DNA from: Mesorhizobium carmichaelinearum
Lineage (GTDB): Bacteria > Pseudomonadota > Alphaproteobacteria > Rhizobiales > Rhizobiaceae
Assembly: GCF_900199455.1 (NCBI RefSeq)
Contig: NZ_FZQR01000021.1
Coordinates: 1-64,000 of the forward strand
Length of the DNA: 64,000 bases
Direction: 5' to 3'
Below, in pieces: positions 8,945-17,077 of the stretch. Within the stretch, counting starts at the first letter, position 1; each line of letters starts with the position of its first letter. Made by a program: the position numbers and the translations under genes. Below the pieces are notes generated by a model, which searched no databases, was not told the origin of the DNA, and saw only the letters and a list, made by a program, of their open reading frames with translations.

Positions 8945-8980
8945 ATTTGCATACGAATGAATTTCCGGTTCGAAAACCGG
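8945..8980. promoter_or_regulatory. Palindromic sites in the leader of the molybdenum hydroxylase operon
   Basis: Two adjacent palindromes lie in the 289-base divergent gap between pncA and the operon. ATTTGCATACGAAT (8945-8958) is imperfect. CCGGTT-CGAA-AACCGG (8965-8980) is a perfect 6-bp-arm inverted repeat. They lie 70-110 bases before the first start codon. They are candidate operators for the MarR protein encoded at the operon's end; the assignment is inferred. Confidence 0.45.
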
Positions 8981-9052
8981 CACGACAATCCCGGGGTAAA
9001 CGCCTTGGGAGGGCCAAATTCGGGGAAGGCCCACTCTCTGGGAAGGCAAAGC

Positions 9053-9913
9053 GTGATCCGTTACGCAAAACCCACCACGGTCGACGAAGCGCTCGCGCTG
9101 CTTGGCGAGGGCGCCTGGCGCATCCTTGCCGGCGGCACCGATTTCTATCCGGCGCAAGGCGCGAAGCCGTTCCGCGACAATGCCCTCGACATCAACGGCC
9201 TCGCCGCGCTGCGCGGCATCGCCGAGACGGACGACCACTTTGTCATCGGCGCGCGCACGACCTGGACCGATCTCATCCGCCATCCCTTGCCGCCAGCCTT
9301 CGATGCGCTGAAACAGGCCGCACGTGAGGTCGGCTCGCCGCAGATCCAGAACGTTGCATCCGTCGCCGGCAATCTCTGCAACGCCTCGCCGGCCGCCGAT
9401 GGCGTGCCGGGCCTGCTTGTGCTCGATGCCGAGGTCGAACTGCGTTCGGTGACCGCCACGCGCCATCTGTCCTTGCCAGATTTCATTCTCGGCAATCGCC
9501 GCACGGCCATGCAGCCTGGCGAAATGGTGACGGCCATCCGCGTGCCGAAGCCTGCCGCCGCCGGTACGTCCGCTTTCGTCAAGCTCGGCGCCCGGCGCTA
9601 CCTCGTCATTTCCATTGCCATGGTGGCGGCGCGCCTGGTTGTCGAGAACGGCACTGTCATTGAAGCGGCGATTGCCGTTGGATCGTGTTCGGCTGTCGCC
9701 AGGCGGCTTGCCGGCGTCGAGGCCGCGATACGCGGATTGCTGGCCGATCATGGGCTCGCCGCTGCGATCCAGTCCGCGCCGATGACCGAGCTGTCGCCGA
9801 TCGCCGATGTGCGCGGTAGCGCCGAATACCGGCTTGATGCGGTGCGCGAGATTGTCGCGCGGGCTGTGCTGATGGCCGCCGGACCAACAAACGACCATAT
9901 GGTGGCGGCATGA
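9053..9913 (+). CDS. Molybdenum hydroxylase FAD-binding subunit (CoxM/XdhB type)
   Basis: Medium subunit of a xanthine-dehydrogenase-family enzyme, 286 aa. It holds FAD and passes electrons from the iron-sulphur clusters to an acceptor. FAD motifs are RILAGGTDFYP (about residues 22-32) and NVASVAGNLCNASPAADG (about 100-117). The start is GTG 9053 behind GGAAGG; the in-frame sequence further upstream is leader. It is the first gene of a six-gene operon and overlaps the next gene by 4 bases, forming a two-polypeptide hydroxylase with it. Confidence 0.88.
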   Translation: MIRYAKPTTVDEALALLGEGAWRILAGGTDFYPAQGAKPFRDNALDINGLAALRGIAETDDHFVIGARTTWTDLIRHPLPPAFDALKQAAREVGSPQIQNVASVAGNLCNASPAADGVPGLLVLDAEVELRSVTATRHLSLPDFILGNRRTAMQPGEMVTAIRVPKPAAAGTSAFVKLGARRYLVISIAMVAARLVVENGTVIEAAIAVGSCSAVARRLAGVEAAIRGLLADHGLAAAIQSAPMTELSPIADVRGSAEYRLDAVREIVARAVLMAAGPTNDHMVAA

Positions 9914-12720
9914 GCCAGGTTCTGCCTGAAGTGGATGAAGCTCTGCTCTATCCGGGCAGGGTCCAGCCTGGCCTTTACCGCGCCAACATCGCCTTCGCGG
10001 TCAATGGCGCCGCCGTCTCGGTCAATGTGCCGCCGCTGCGCCGGCTGTCCCAGGTGCTGCGCGATGAATTGCAGTTGACCGGCACCAAGGTCGGCTGCGA
10101 CGCCGGCGATTGCGGCGCCTGCACGGTGCTGGTCGACGGCGACCCCGTCTGCGCCTGCCTGATGTCGGCGGCCTCAGCCACCGGCGCATCGGTGACGACA
10201 GTCGAGGGGCTGGCCAATGGCCGGCTTTCGGCATTGCAGGCCTCCTTTCTCGCCCACGGCGCGGCGCAGTGCGGCATCTGCACGCCGGCGCTGCTGGTCG
10301 CGGCGACAGCGCTGCTGGATACCAAACCCAGACCGACCGAGACCGAGGTGCAGGATGCGCTGGGCGGTATTTTGTGCCGCTGCACCGGCTACCGGAAGAT
10401 CATCGCGGCGGTGATGGAGGCTTCTCAGCAGGCAGCAAGCCTCGATTTCTGCCTGCCCCAGTCCGGCCACGCCGTTGGCGCGTCACCCGTCAGGCTCGAC
10501 GGCGTGCCGAAGGTCACCGGCGGCGAAAAATTCGGTGGCGATTCCTTCCCTGCCGATGCGCTTGCGGTGCTGGTGGTCCGTTCGCCGCATTATCACGCCA
10601 GCTTCGCCTTCGGCGACCTCGACGGCTGGGCCAAGGCGCATCCCGGCATCGCCGCTGTCTTCACCGCGGCCGACATTCCGGGCAAAAACTGCTTTGGCGT
10701 GATCGGTCCGTTCGCCGACCAGCCGGCGCTGGCCGATGGGTTTGCGCGCCTGCGCGGCGAGGCGGTGGCGCTGGTCGCCGGCGAGCGCGAGGCGATGCTC
10801 GATCTCGAGCTGTCGGATTTTCCTATCCGCTGGACCGAACTGCCGCATGTCCTGCAGCCTTGCGAGGCGCAGGCCGAGGGTGCGGCGCTGATCCATCAGA
10901 ACCGCCCTTCGAACCTGCTGACCTCCGGCTTCGTCGAGCGCGGCGATCCCGAGGCGGCCCTTGCTGTCGCCGCTATCACGGTTACCGGCGCTATCGATAC
11001 CTCCTATGTCGAGCACGCCTATATCGAACCGGAAGCCGGCTATGCTTACCTCGATGGCGAGACGCTGGTTGTCGTCGCCTGCACCCAGGCGCCCTACATG
11101 GACCGCGACGATACGGCAAAGGTGCTCGGCCTTGCCGTCGACAAGGTGCGCATCGTGCCGACGGCGACCGGCGGCGGTTTCGGCTCGAAACTCGACGTCT
11201 CGCTGCAGCCTCTCATCGGCCTCGTCGCGCTGAAGACCGGCCGGCCGGCGGCGCTCGCCTACACCCGCAACGAATCGATGATGTCGACCACCAAGCGCCA
11301 TCCCTCGGAGATGAAGGCGACCATCGGCGCCGACGCCGGAGGCCATGTCACCGGCATGATCTTTGCCGGCGATTTCAACACCGGGGCCTATGCCAGTTGG
11401 GGGCCGACGGTGGCCAACCGCGTGCCGGTGCATGCCTCCGGCCCCTATGCGACGCCGAACTACCGCGCCGAGGGCCGCGCCATCCACACGCATGGCCCGA
11501 TCTCCGGCGCTTTCCGTGGGTTCGGCGTGCCGCAGGCGACGATCATGCAGGAGACACTCTACGACGAGCTGGCCGACAAACTCGGCATCGATCGGCTCGA
11601 CTTTCGCTTGAGAAACTGCCTCCGGAACGGCTCCGAAACGGTTACCGGACAGCGGCTGGAGTCCGGTGTCGGTATTGCCGAATGCCTCGAGGCGCTGCGG
11701 CCGCATTGGGCGCGGGCGACGGCTGACGCGGAGGCTTTCAACAGTGCCCATGTGGGCAAAAAACGCGGCGTCGGCGTCGCGTCCTGCTGGTATGGCTGCG
11801 GCAACACCTCACTGCCCAATCCATCGACCATCCGGGTCGGCATCTCGGCTGACGGCACCGTCATCCTGCACCAGGGCGCGGTCGATATCGGCCAGGGTTC
11901 CAACACGGTGATCACCCAGATCTGCGCCGACGCGCTTGGCCTGCCGCTGGAAAAATTCCGGCTGAAGAGCGCCGATACGGCGATCAGCCCCGACGCGGGC
12001 AAGACTTCCGCCTCGCGCCAGACTTTTGTGACCGGTAAGGCGGCCGAGAAGGCAGGGCGAGCCTTGCGTGAAAAGATCCTGCGCTTCGCCAATGTTTCCG
12101 AAAAGGCATCTCTGCAACTGGACGGCGGGGCGATCGTCATCCGCGAGGGCGAGGCCACACGCCGCATCGATCTCGCCTCGCTCGACGCGGATGCCGACGG
12201 CTTCGTGTTCCGCGCCGAGGAAACCTACGACCCGCCGACACTGCCGCTCGATGCCAAGGGCCAGGGCAAGCCCTATGCGGTCTACGGCTACGGCGCGCAG
12301 ATCGCCGAACTCGAGGTCGATCTCAAGCTTGGCACGGTGAAGCTCATCAAAATCACCGCCGCGCATGATGTCGGCAAGGCGATCAACCCGCTGCTGGTCG
12401 AGGGCCAGATCGAAGGCGGCATCGCGCAAGGCATCGGCATGGCGCTTATGGAGGAATACATTCCCGGCCGCACCGAGAATCTGCACGACTATCTCATCCC
12501 GACCATTGGCGACGTGCCGCCGATCGAGACCATTCTGGTCGAGGTTCCCGATCCCGAGGGGCCGTTCGGCGCCAAGGGGCTGGGTGAGCATGTGCTGATC
12601 CCGACGGCGCCGGCGATCCTCAACGCCATCCGCCACGCCACCGGCGTGCTGATCACCAAGGTTCCGGCGACGCCGACGCGTATCCGCGCCGCCATCCGCG
12701 AAAAGGAGGCACGCGTATGA
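9910..12720 (+). CDS. Molybdenum hydroxylase, fused [2Fe-2S] and molybdopterin subunit
   Basis: 936 aa fusion of the small and large subunits of a xanthine-dehydrogenase-family hydroxylase. N-terminal domain: plant-type [2Fe-2S] motif CDAGDCGACTVLVDGDPVC, then the second cluster motif CGICTP...CRCTGYRK (about residues 60-165). From about residue 185 comes the hammerhead domain, then the molybdopterin domain with GGGFGSKLD, GAFRGFGVPQ and the C-terminal GAKGLGEH containing the probable catalytic Glu. Such enzymes insert water-derived oxygen into an electron-poor C-H, often next to a ring nitrogen. The substrate is not predictable here; context suggests an N-heterocyclic acid. Confidence 0.9.
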   Translation: MSQVLPEVDEALLYPGRVQPGLYRANIAFAVNGAAVSVNVPPLRRLSQVLRDELQLTGTKVGCDAGDCGACTVLVDGDPVCACLMSAASATGASVTTVEGLANGRLSALQASFLAHGAAQCGICTPALLVAATALLDTKPRPTETEVQDALGGILCRCTGYRKIIAAVMEASQQAASLDFCLPQSGHAVGASPVRLDGVPKVTGGEKFGGDSFPADALAVLVVRSPHYHASFAFGDLDGWAKAHPGIAAVFTAADIPGKNCFGVIGPFADQPALADGFARLRGEAVALVAGEREAMLDLELSDFPIRWTELPHVLQPCEAQAEGAALIHQNRPSNLLTSGFVERGDPEAALAVAAITVTGAIDTSYVEHAYIEPEAGYAYLDGETLVVVACTQAPYMDRDDTAKVLGLAVDKVRIVPTATGGGFGSKLDVSLQPLIGLVALKTGRPAALAYTRNESMMSTTKRHPSEMKATIGADAGGHVTGMIFAGDFNTGAYASWGPTVANRVPVHASGPYATPNYRAEGRAIHTHGPISGAFRGFGVPQATIMQETLYDELADKLGIDRLDFRLRNCLRNGSETVTGQRLESGVGIAECLEALRPHWARATADAEAFNSAHVGKKRGVGVASCWYGCGNTSLPNPSTIRVGISADGTVILHQGAVDIGQGSNTVITQICADALGLPLEKFRLKSADTAISPDAGKTSASRQTFVTGKAAEKAGRALREKILRFANVSEKASLQLDGGAIVIREGEATRRIDLASLDADADGFVFRAEETYDPPTLPLDAKGQGKPYAVYGYGAQIAELEVDLKLGTVKLIKITAAHDVGKAINPLLVEGQIEGGIAQGIGMALMEEYIPGRTENLHDYLIPTIGDVPPIETILVEVPDPEGPFGAKGLGEHVLIPTAPAILNAIRHATGVLITKVPATPTRIRAAIREKEARV

Positions 12721-14258
12721 GCGAGCTTGCCGAGCGTTTTGAGACCCATGATCCCGGCGAGAAGCAGGTGGCGGAAAAGATCCGCTGCGATGCCTGCCCG
12801 GTCATGTGCTACATAGCCGATGGCCGCACCGGTGCCTGCGACCGCTACGGCAATGCCGGCGGCCGGATCGTGCGCATGGATCCGCTGACCATTCTCGACC
12901 ATGCGGCCGAGACTGGCGCCTCCATGGTTCCCTTCGTCGCCGAAGGCGAGGCATGGGATGGCGAATTGCTCAACACCGGGCGCCGCTTCGTCACGGCAAT
13001 AGGCGCCGGCACCACCTATCCCGACTACAAGCCGGCGCCGTTCATCGTCAGCCAGGAGGTCGAGGGCGTCGATCTCGTCACCGTCGTCACCGAAGGCATT
13101 TTTTCGTATTGCGGCGTCAAGGTGAAGATCGACACCGACCGTCATCTCGGGCCCGAAACGGCTGTCGTGCGCTCGCAAGGCGAAGCGATCGGCCATGTCA
13201 CGACCGGCGAATATGGCTCGCAGATGCTGTCGCTGGGCGGCGTGCATCATCTGACCGGCGGCTCCAAGGCGGAAGGCCGGGCAACCTGCGACGCGCTGCT
13301 CAACCTGTGCAACCGCAAGCCGGTGGAACTGACCATCGACGGCGGCGCCACCATCATCGTCGAAGCCGGCGAACCACCTGTCATCGACGGCAAGCAGGAA
13401 CACCGCATGCGCGTCGGCTGCGGCTCGGCCACCATCGGCATGTTCGCCACGCAATGGCGCGGGCTGGTCGACGAGGTGGTGGTGGTCGACGACCACATCA
13501 CCGGCGTCGTCTCCGAGCACCAGGCCGGCAAGGTGCTGGGCTGGCAGGATACAGGCATAAAGATCATCGGCCGCCGCTCGACGCCGGGTCGTTATTTCAA
13601 GGTCTCCGAGCCCGGCCTCGGCTGGGGCGGCACCTCGATTTCCGATCCGCTGTCGATCCTCGGCGAGTGGAACGCCAAGAAGGGTGCGCGGCCGGGCCTG
13701 TCGCTGCTCATGGTTTCGACCACCGGCGAGCAGTTCGCCTATTACGAACTCGACGACGATTTGAAGCCGGTCGAAAAGCCGTTTCCGGAGCGGCTGCAGA
13801 AGTCGGTCAATCTGATCGAGGACAATTGCGAGCCGGCGCTGTGCACCGTGCTGTTTATCGGCGGCGCCGGCGGTTCGCTGCGCGCCGGCGTCACCGAAAA
13901 CCCAGTCAATCTCACCCGTTCGGTGCAAGGCTTGAAGACCTATGTGACGGTCGGCGGCGCGCCGGTCTATGTCTGGCCTGGCGGCGGCATCACGCTGATG
14001 GTCGACGTGACGCGCGTGCCGGAAGGCGCCTTCGGCTATGTGCCAACGCCGGCGCTGGTGGCGCCGATCGAGTTCACTTTGCGCCGCGATGACTATGTCC
14101 GGCTCGGCGGCTACGAAGCGGAAATCCGCAGCGTCGAGGATATCGTCGCCAAGGGCGGCGAATACCTCAACCCGCGCCGCGGCACCGGTGCGCCGACCGA
14201 CAATCCATGGCCGCCGCTGGCGCAGTTGCGGCGCGCCGCGTCGAACAGGACCGGATGA
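12717..14258 (+). CDS. 6-hydroxynicotinate-reductase-like iron-sulphur protein
   Basis: 513 aa protein resembling the reductase that dearomatises 6-hydroxynicotinate in the anaerobe Eubacterium barkeri. Near the N-terminus is a four-Cys cluster, CDACPVMC...GAC (C24, C27, C31, C41), likely binding [4Fe-4S]. The rest is rich in Gly motifs (GWGGTSISDPL, FIGGAGGSLRAG, VWPGGGITLM) without a classical Rossmann signature. It overlaps both neighbours by 4 bases, between a molybdenum hydroxylase and a UPF0280 protein, so joint action is probable. The family name is from homology recall; the actual substrate is unknown. Confidence 0.75.
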   Translation: MSELAERFETHDPGEKQVAEKIRCDACPVMCYIADGRTGACDRYGNAGGRIVRMDPLTILDHAAETGASMVPFVAEGEAWDGELLNTGRRFVTAIGAGTTYPDYKPAPFIVSQEVEGVDLVTVVTEGIFSYCGVKVKIDTDRHLGPETAVVRSQGEAIGHVTTGEYGSQMLSLGGVHHLTGGSKAEGRATCDALLNLCNRKPVELTIDGGATIIVEAGEPPVIDGKQEHRMRVGCGSATIGMFATQWRGLVDEVVVVDDHITGVVSEHQAGKVLGWQDTGIKIIGRRSTPGRYFKVSEPGLGWGGTSISDPLSILGEWNAKKGARPGLSLLMVSTTGEQFAYYELDDDLKPVEKPFPERLQKSVNLIEDNCEPALCTVLFIGGAGGSLRAGVTENPVNLTRSVQGLKTYVTVGGAPVYVWPGGGITLMVDVTRVPEGAFGYVPTPALVAPIEFTLRRDDYVRLGGYEAEIRSVEDIVAKGGEYLNPRRGTGAPTDNPWPPLAQLRRAASNRTG

Positions 14259-15142
14259 TGGACGGCCCACAGGCGCATTGGCTGCAGGACGGCAAGCGGC
14301 TGCATCTCAACCACGGGCCGATCGACCTGATCGTCGAGGCCTTTGGCGAGGTCCAGGAATGCCGCCTGGCCTACGAGCAAGCCGTCGCGCGCTTCCAGAC
14401 GATCCTGATCGAGTTGGTCGAGGAGCTTCCCGAATTGCGGCTGCCGGCATTCTTCTTGGCGCCACGCACCTTTGCTGGCCCGACGGCGCGCCGCATGGAA
14501 GCTGCCGTCATGCCCTTGGCGGAATGTTTCATAACACCGATGGCTGCCGTTGCCGGATCGGTAGCCGACGAAATGCTCGCCGCATTGCTTGCCGGCCGCA
14601 AGCTCCAGCGCGCCTATGTCAACAATGGCGGCGACAGCGCTCTCCATATCGGCACGGGCCAGTCGATGGGCCTGGCGGTCGCCGGTACCGGCAACGGCAT
14701 GGCCGACCGGATCACGATCCGCGCGGAAGATGGCGTTGGCGGCGTCGCCACCAGCGGTTGGCGCGGTCGCTCCTTCTCGCTTGGCATTGCCGACGCCGTC
14801 ACCGTGCTGGCGCGGACTGGCGCCGAAGCCGATGCGGCGGCGACGCTCATTGCCAACGCGGTAGACCTGCCCGGCAATCCCGCCATCAAACGCATTCCCG
14901 CACGTGAACTGTCGCCTGACAGCGATCTCGGCGAGCGGCTGGTGACGCAAAGCGTCGGCACGCTTGCGCCTGGCGAGGTGGCGCGGGCGCTGGACAATGG
15001 CCTTGCCGTCGCCGAAGATTTTCGCCGGCGCGGCCTGATTGCCGGATCGGCGCTGTTTCTTGGCGGTGAGGCCCGCATCAGTGGCTCGGTTGCGCTTGCC
15101 GCGCCCAACAAAAATCCGAGGGAGGAAGTTGCCCATGCCTGA
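14255..15142 (+). CDS. UPF0280 family protein (ApbE-related fold)
   Basis: 295 aa. The start is the first ATG of ATGATGG, overlapping the upstream stop by 4 bases. The motif VNNGGDSALHIG resembles the N-x-GGD core of ApbE FMN transferases, to which UPF0280 is structurally related. Activity is not established for the family as far as I know. Being coupled to an iron-sulphur reductase-like gene, it could install a flavin on that protein or on another electron carrier; this is inference. Confidence 0.75.
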   Translation: MMDGPQAHWLQDGKRLHLNHGPIDLIVEAFGEVQECRLAYEQAVARFQTILIELVEELPELRLPAFFLAPRTFAGPTARRMEAAVMPLAECFITPMAAVAGSVADEMLAALLAGRKLQRAYVNNGGDSALHIGTGQSMGLAVAGTGNGMADRITIRAEDGVGGVATSGWRGRSFSLGIADAVTVLARTGAEADAAATLIANAVDLPGNPAIKRIPARELSPDSDLGERLVTQSVGTLAPGEVARALDNGLAVAEDFRRRGLIAGSALFLGGEARISGSVALAAPNKNPREEVAHA

Positions 15143-15719
15143 GTTTCCGATCCGCAAGATCGCGGTGCTGAGCGAAGAGATCTTTCATGAGGGCGGGCCG
15201 GTCGCGGACGTGCCGCGCCGGCGCGCGGCGGCCATGGCCGTGGTCAAGAACCCGTTCGCCGGGCGCTATGTCGAGGATCTGCAGAGCGCCATGGATGATC
15301 TGAAGCCGCTCGGCCTGCTGCTTTCCGACCGGCTGATCGTGGCACTGGGCGGCGACGTCAAGCAGATAGACGGCTACGGCAAGGGCGCCATCGTCGGCAC
15401 GGCGGGCGAACTGGAGCACGGCGCGCTCTGGCATGTGCCGGGCGGCTACGCGATGCGCGAGCGGCTCGGCGACGCCAAGGCGATCGTGCCGTCGGCCAAG
15501 AAGGTCGGCGCCTTCGGCTCGAAGCTCGACGTGCCGCTCGGCCACATCAACGCCGCCTATGTGCGCAGCCATTTCGACGCCATGGAAGTTGGCATCAGCG
15601 ACGGTCCGCGCCCCGACGAGATTCTTTTCTGTCTGGCCATGACCTGCGGGCCGCGGATTCACAACCGCATGGGCGGGTTGGCGGCCGACGGCATCAAGGC
15701 CTGGGACGGACTGCGGTGA
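15135..15719 (+). CDS. DUF1185 (amino acid synthesis family) protein
   Basis: 194 aa. The start is ATG 15135 behind GGAGGAAG, inside the end of the UPF0280 gene. Conserved-looking stretches are GKGAIVGTAGELEHGALWH, VPLGHINAAYVRSH and GPRPDEILFCLAMTCGPR. Members are named amino acid synthesis proteins without a demonstrated reaction. Conserved company with the hydroxynicotinate-reductase-like and UPF0280 genes points to a step in the same catabolic route, perhaps ring-opened product handling; this remains open. Confidence 0.75.
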   Translation: MPEFPIRKIAVLSEEIFHEGGPVADVPRRRAAAMAVVKNPFAGRYVEDLQSAMDDLKPLGLLLSDRLIVALGGDVKQIDGYGKGAIVGTAGELEHGALWHVPGGYAMRERLGDAKAIVPSAKKVGAFGSKLDVPLGHINAAYVRSHFDAMEVGISDGPRPDEILFCLAMTCGPRIHNRMGGLAADGIKAWDGLR

Positions 15720-16171
15720 GCGGCGGGGAGCTCAAGCTGGTCGAGGCCGAAGAGCCCGAGGAACACGACTATCTCCTGCAGGAGCAGGTCGGCTTCATCC
15801 TGCGCAAGGCGCATCAGCGCCATGTCTCTATCTTCGCCGCGCATATCGGCGACCTGACGCCGCCGCAATTCGCGGCGCTGGCCAAACTGCGCGATGTCGG
15901 CGAGACCTCGCAGAACCAGCTCGGCACGCTGATCGCCATGGATGCGGCGACGGTGAAAGGTGTCATCGACCGGTTGAAGGCGCGCGGCCTGGTCGAGCTC
16001 TCCAAGCACGAGGTCGACAAAAGACGGTTGCTGGTCAATTTGACCGCCGAAGGCCGCGACGCCATCGAACGCCTGATCCCGCTGGCGCGCGAGATCACCA
16101 GGGAAACACTGGCGCCGCTCTCGGCCAAGGAGATCGCCACCTTCACGAAGCTGCTGGCGAAGCTGGCTTGA
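15716..16171 (+). CDS. MarR-family transcriptional regulator
   Basis: 151 aa winged-helix regulator. The recognition region is SQNQLGTLIAMDAATVKGVIDRLKARGLVELSKHE with the DKRRLLV wing. The start is GTG 15716, overlapping the DUF1185 stop by 4 bases (GTGA), so it is co-translated as the operon's last gene. It probably senses a pathway substrate or intermediate and controls the operon from the palindromes near 8945-8980. Confidence 0.85.
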   Translation: MSGGELKLVEAEEPEEHDYLLQEQVGFILRKAHQRHVSIFAAHIGDLTPPQFAALAKLRDVGETSQNQLGTLIAMDAATVKGVIDRLKARGLVELSKHEVDKRRLLVNLTAEGRDAIERLIPLAREITRETLAPLSAKEIATFTKLLAKLA

Positions 16172-16203
16172 GGTCTATCGGATGTCTGCTGTCTCAATCA
16201 TGA

Positions 16204-16998
16204 TCAGGACCTGAACACCTCGGAACAAAGCGCCTGCAATTTCGAAAAGACGCCCTTGCCGCCTGTGACGACCTGCGTTCCGCTTTGCAGCACCGTCTTG
16301 CGATCTGCCTTCAGGACCGTGCCGCCGGCCTCCTCGATCAGCAGCATGCCGGCCAGGCAGTCCCAGGCGTTCATGTGTTCTTCGACATAGCCAAGCAGCC
16401 GGCCCGAGGCCACATAGGCCAGCATCAGGGCGCCGGAGGCGTTGCGGAAGAAGACGCCGCCTTCGGCGAGGAGCTTCTTGATCAGCACGGCGATGTTCTC
16501 GGCCTCGGCCCGGTTCGAGAATCCGGTCCCCACCGAGCCTTCTTCGAGGCTGGTCGCAGCACTTGCCTTGATCGGCCTGCCGTTGACAAAGGCGCCGCCG
16601 CCGAGCCTGCCGTGAAAGGTCTCGCCGGTCGACGGTTCGTGGATGACGCCGACGACCGTCTCCCCGTCCCTGGCGCAAGCGATCACCACGCACCAGGCCG
16701 GAATGCCGCGCACGAAATTGGCGGTGCCGTCGATGGGATCGATGACCCAGACATGGCCGGTCGAGCTGGCGACCGAGGCATGTTCCTCGCCGACGATGCC
16801 GTCTTGCGGATAGTCGGCGGCGATGGCCGCGCGGATGAACAGCTCGACCTCGCGGTCGGCTTGTGAGACCAGGTCCTGATGGCCCTTGCTCTCGATGGTC
16901 AGGCTTTCCAGATCGCGGAAATATTCGAGCCCGAGTTCGCCGGCACGCCGCGCCAGATCGATGGCAAACTGCGTGCGTGCGTCAAGATCATGGGTCAC
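16204..16998 (-). CDS. Inositol monophosphatase family protein
   Basis: 264 aa metal-dependent phosphatase of the IMPase/CysQ superfamily. Mg2+ ligands are visible in GEEHAS, WVIDPIDGTANF and the late WDCLAGMLLIEEAGG motif. Substrates in the family include inositol-1-phosphate, fructose-1,6-bisphosphate and 3'-phosphoadenosine 5'-phosphate; sequence alone does not decide between them. It is tail-to-tail with the MarR gene (33 bases apart). No partner gene is evident. Confidence 0.88.
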   Translation of the reverse strand: MTHDLDARTQFAIDLARRAGELGLEYFRDLESLTIESKGHQDLVSQADREVELFIRAAIAADYPQDGIVGEEHASVASSTGHVWVIDPIDGTANFVRGIPAWCVVIACARDGETVVGVIHEPSTGETFHGRLGGGAFVNGRPIKASAATSLEEGSVGTGFSNRAEAENIAVLIKKLLAEGGVFFRNASGALMLAYVASGRLLGYVEEHMNAWDCLAGMLLIEEAGGTVLKADRKTVLQSGTQVVTGGKGVFSKLQALCSEVFRS

Positions 16999-17077
16999 GG
17001 GAAGGCTCGCTCTTGCCTGGGGATGCGCCGCACTTAGCAGAGCATCGCTTCTGGCAAAAGCACCTGGCGGATAAATG

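Noticed and set aside
12489..14270. Long open frame (593 codons) on the minus strand opposite the hydroxynicotinate-reductase-like gene; similar long antisense frames at 1488-3014 and 24594-26345
   Set aside because: They are mirror frames of strongly coding plus-strand genes in GC-rich DNA. Their translations are Arg/Asp/His-rich without family motifs and have no ribosome-binding sites.
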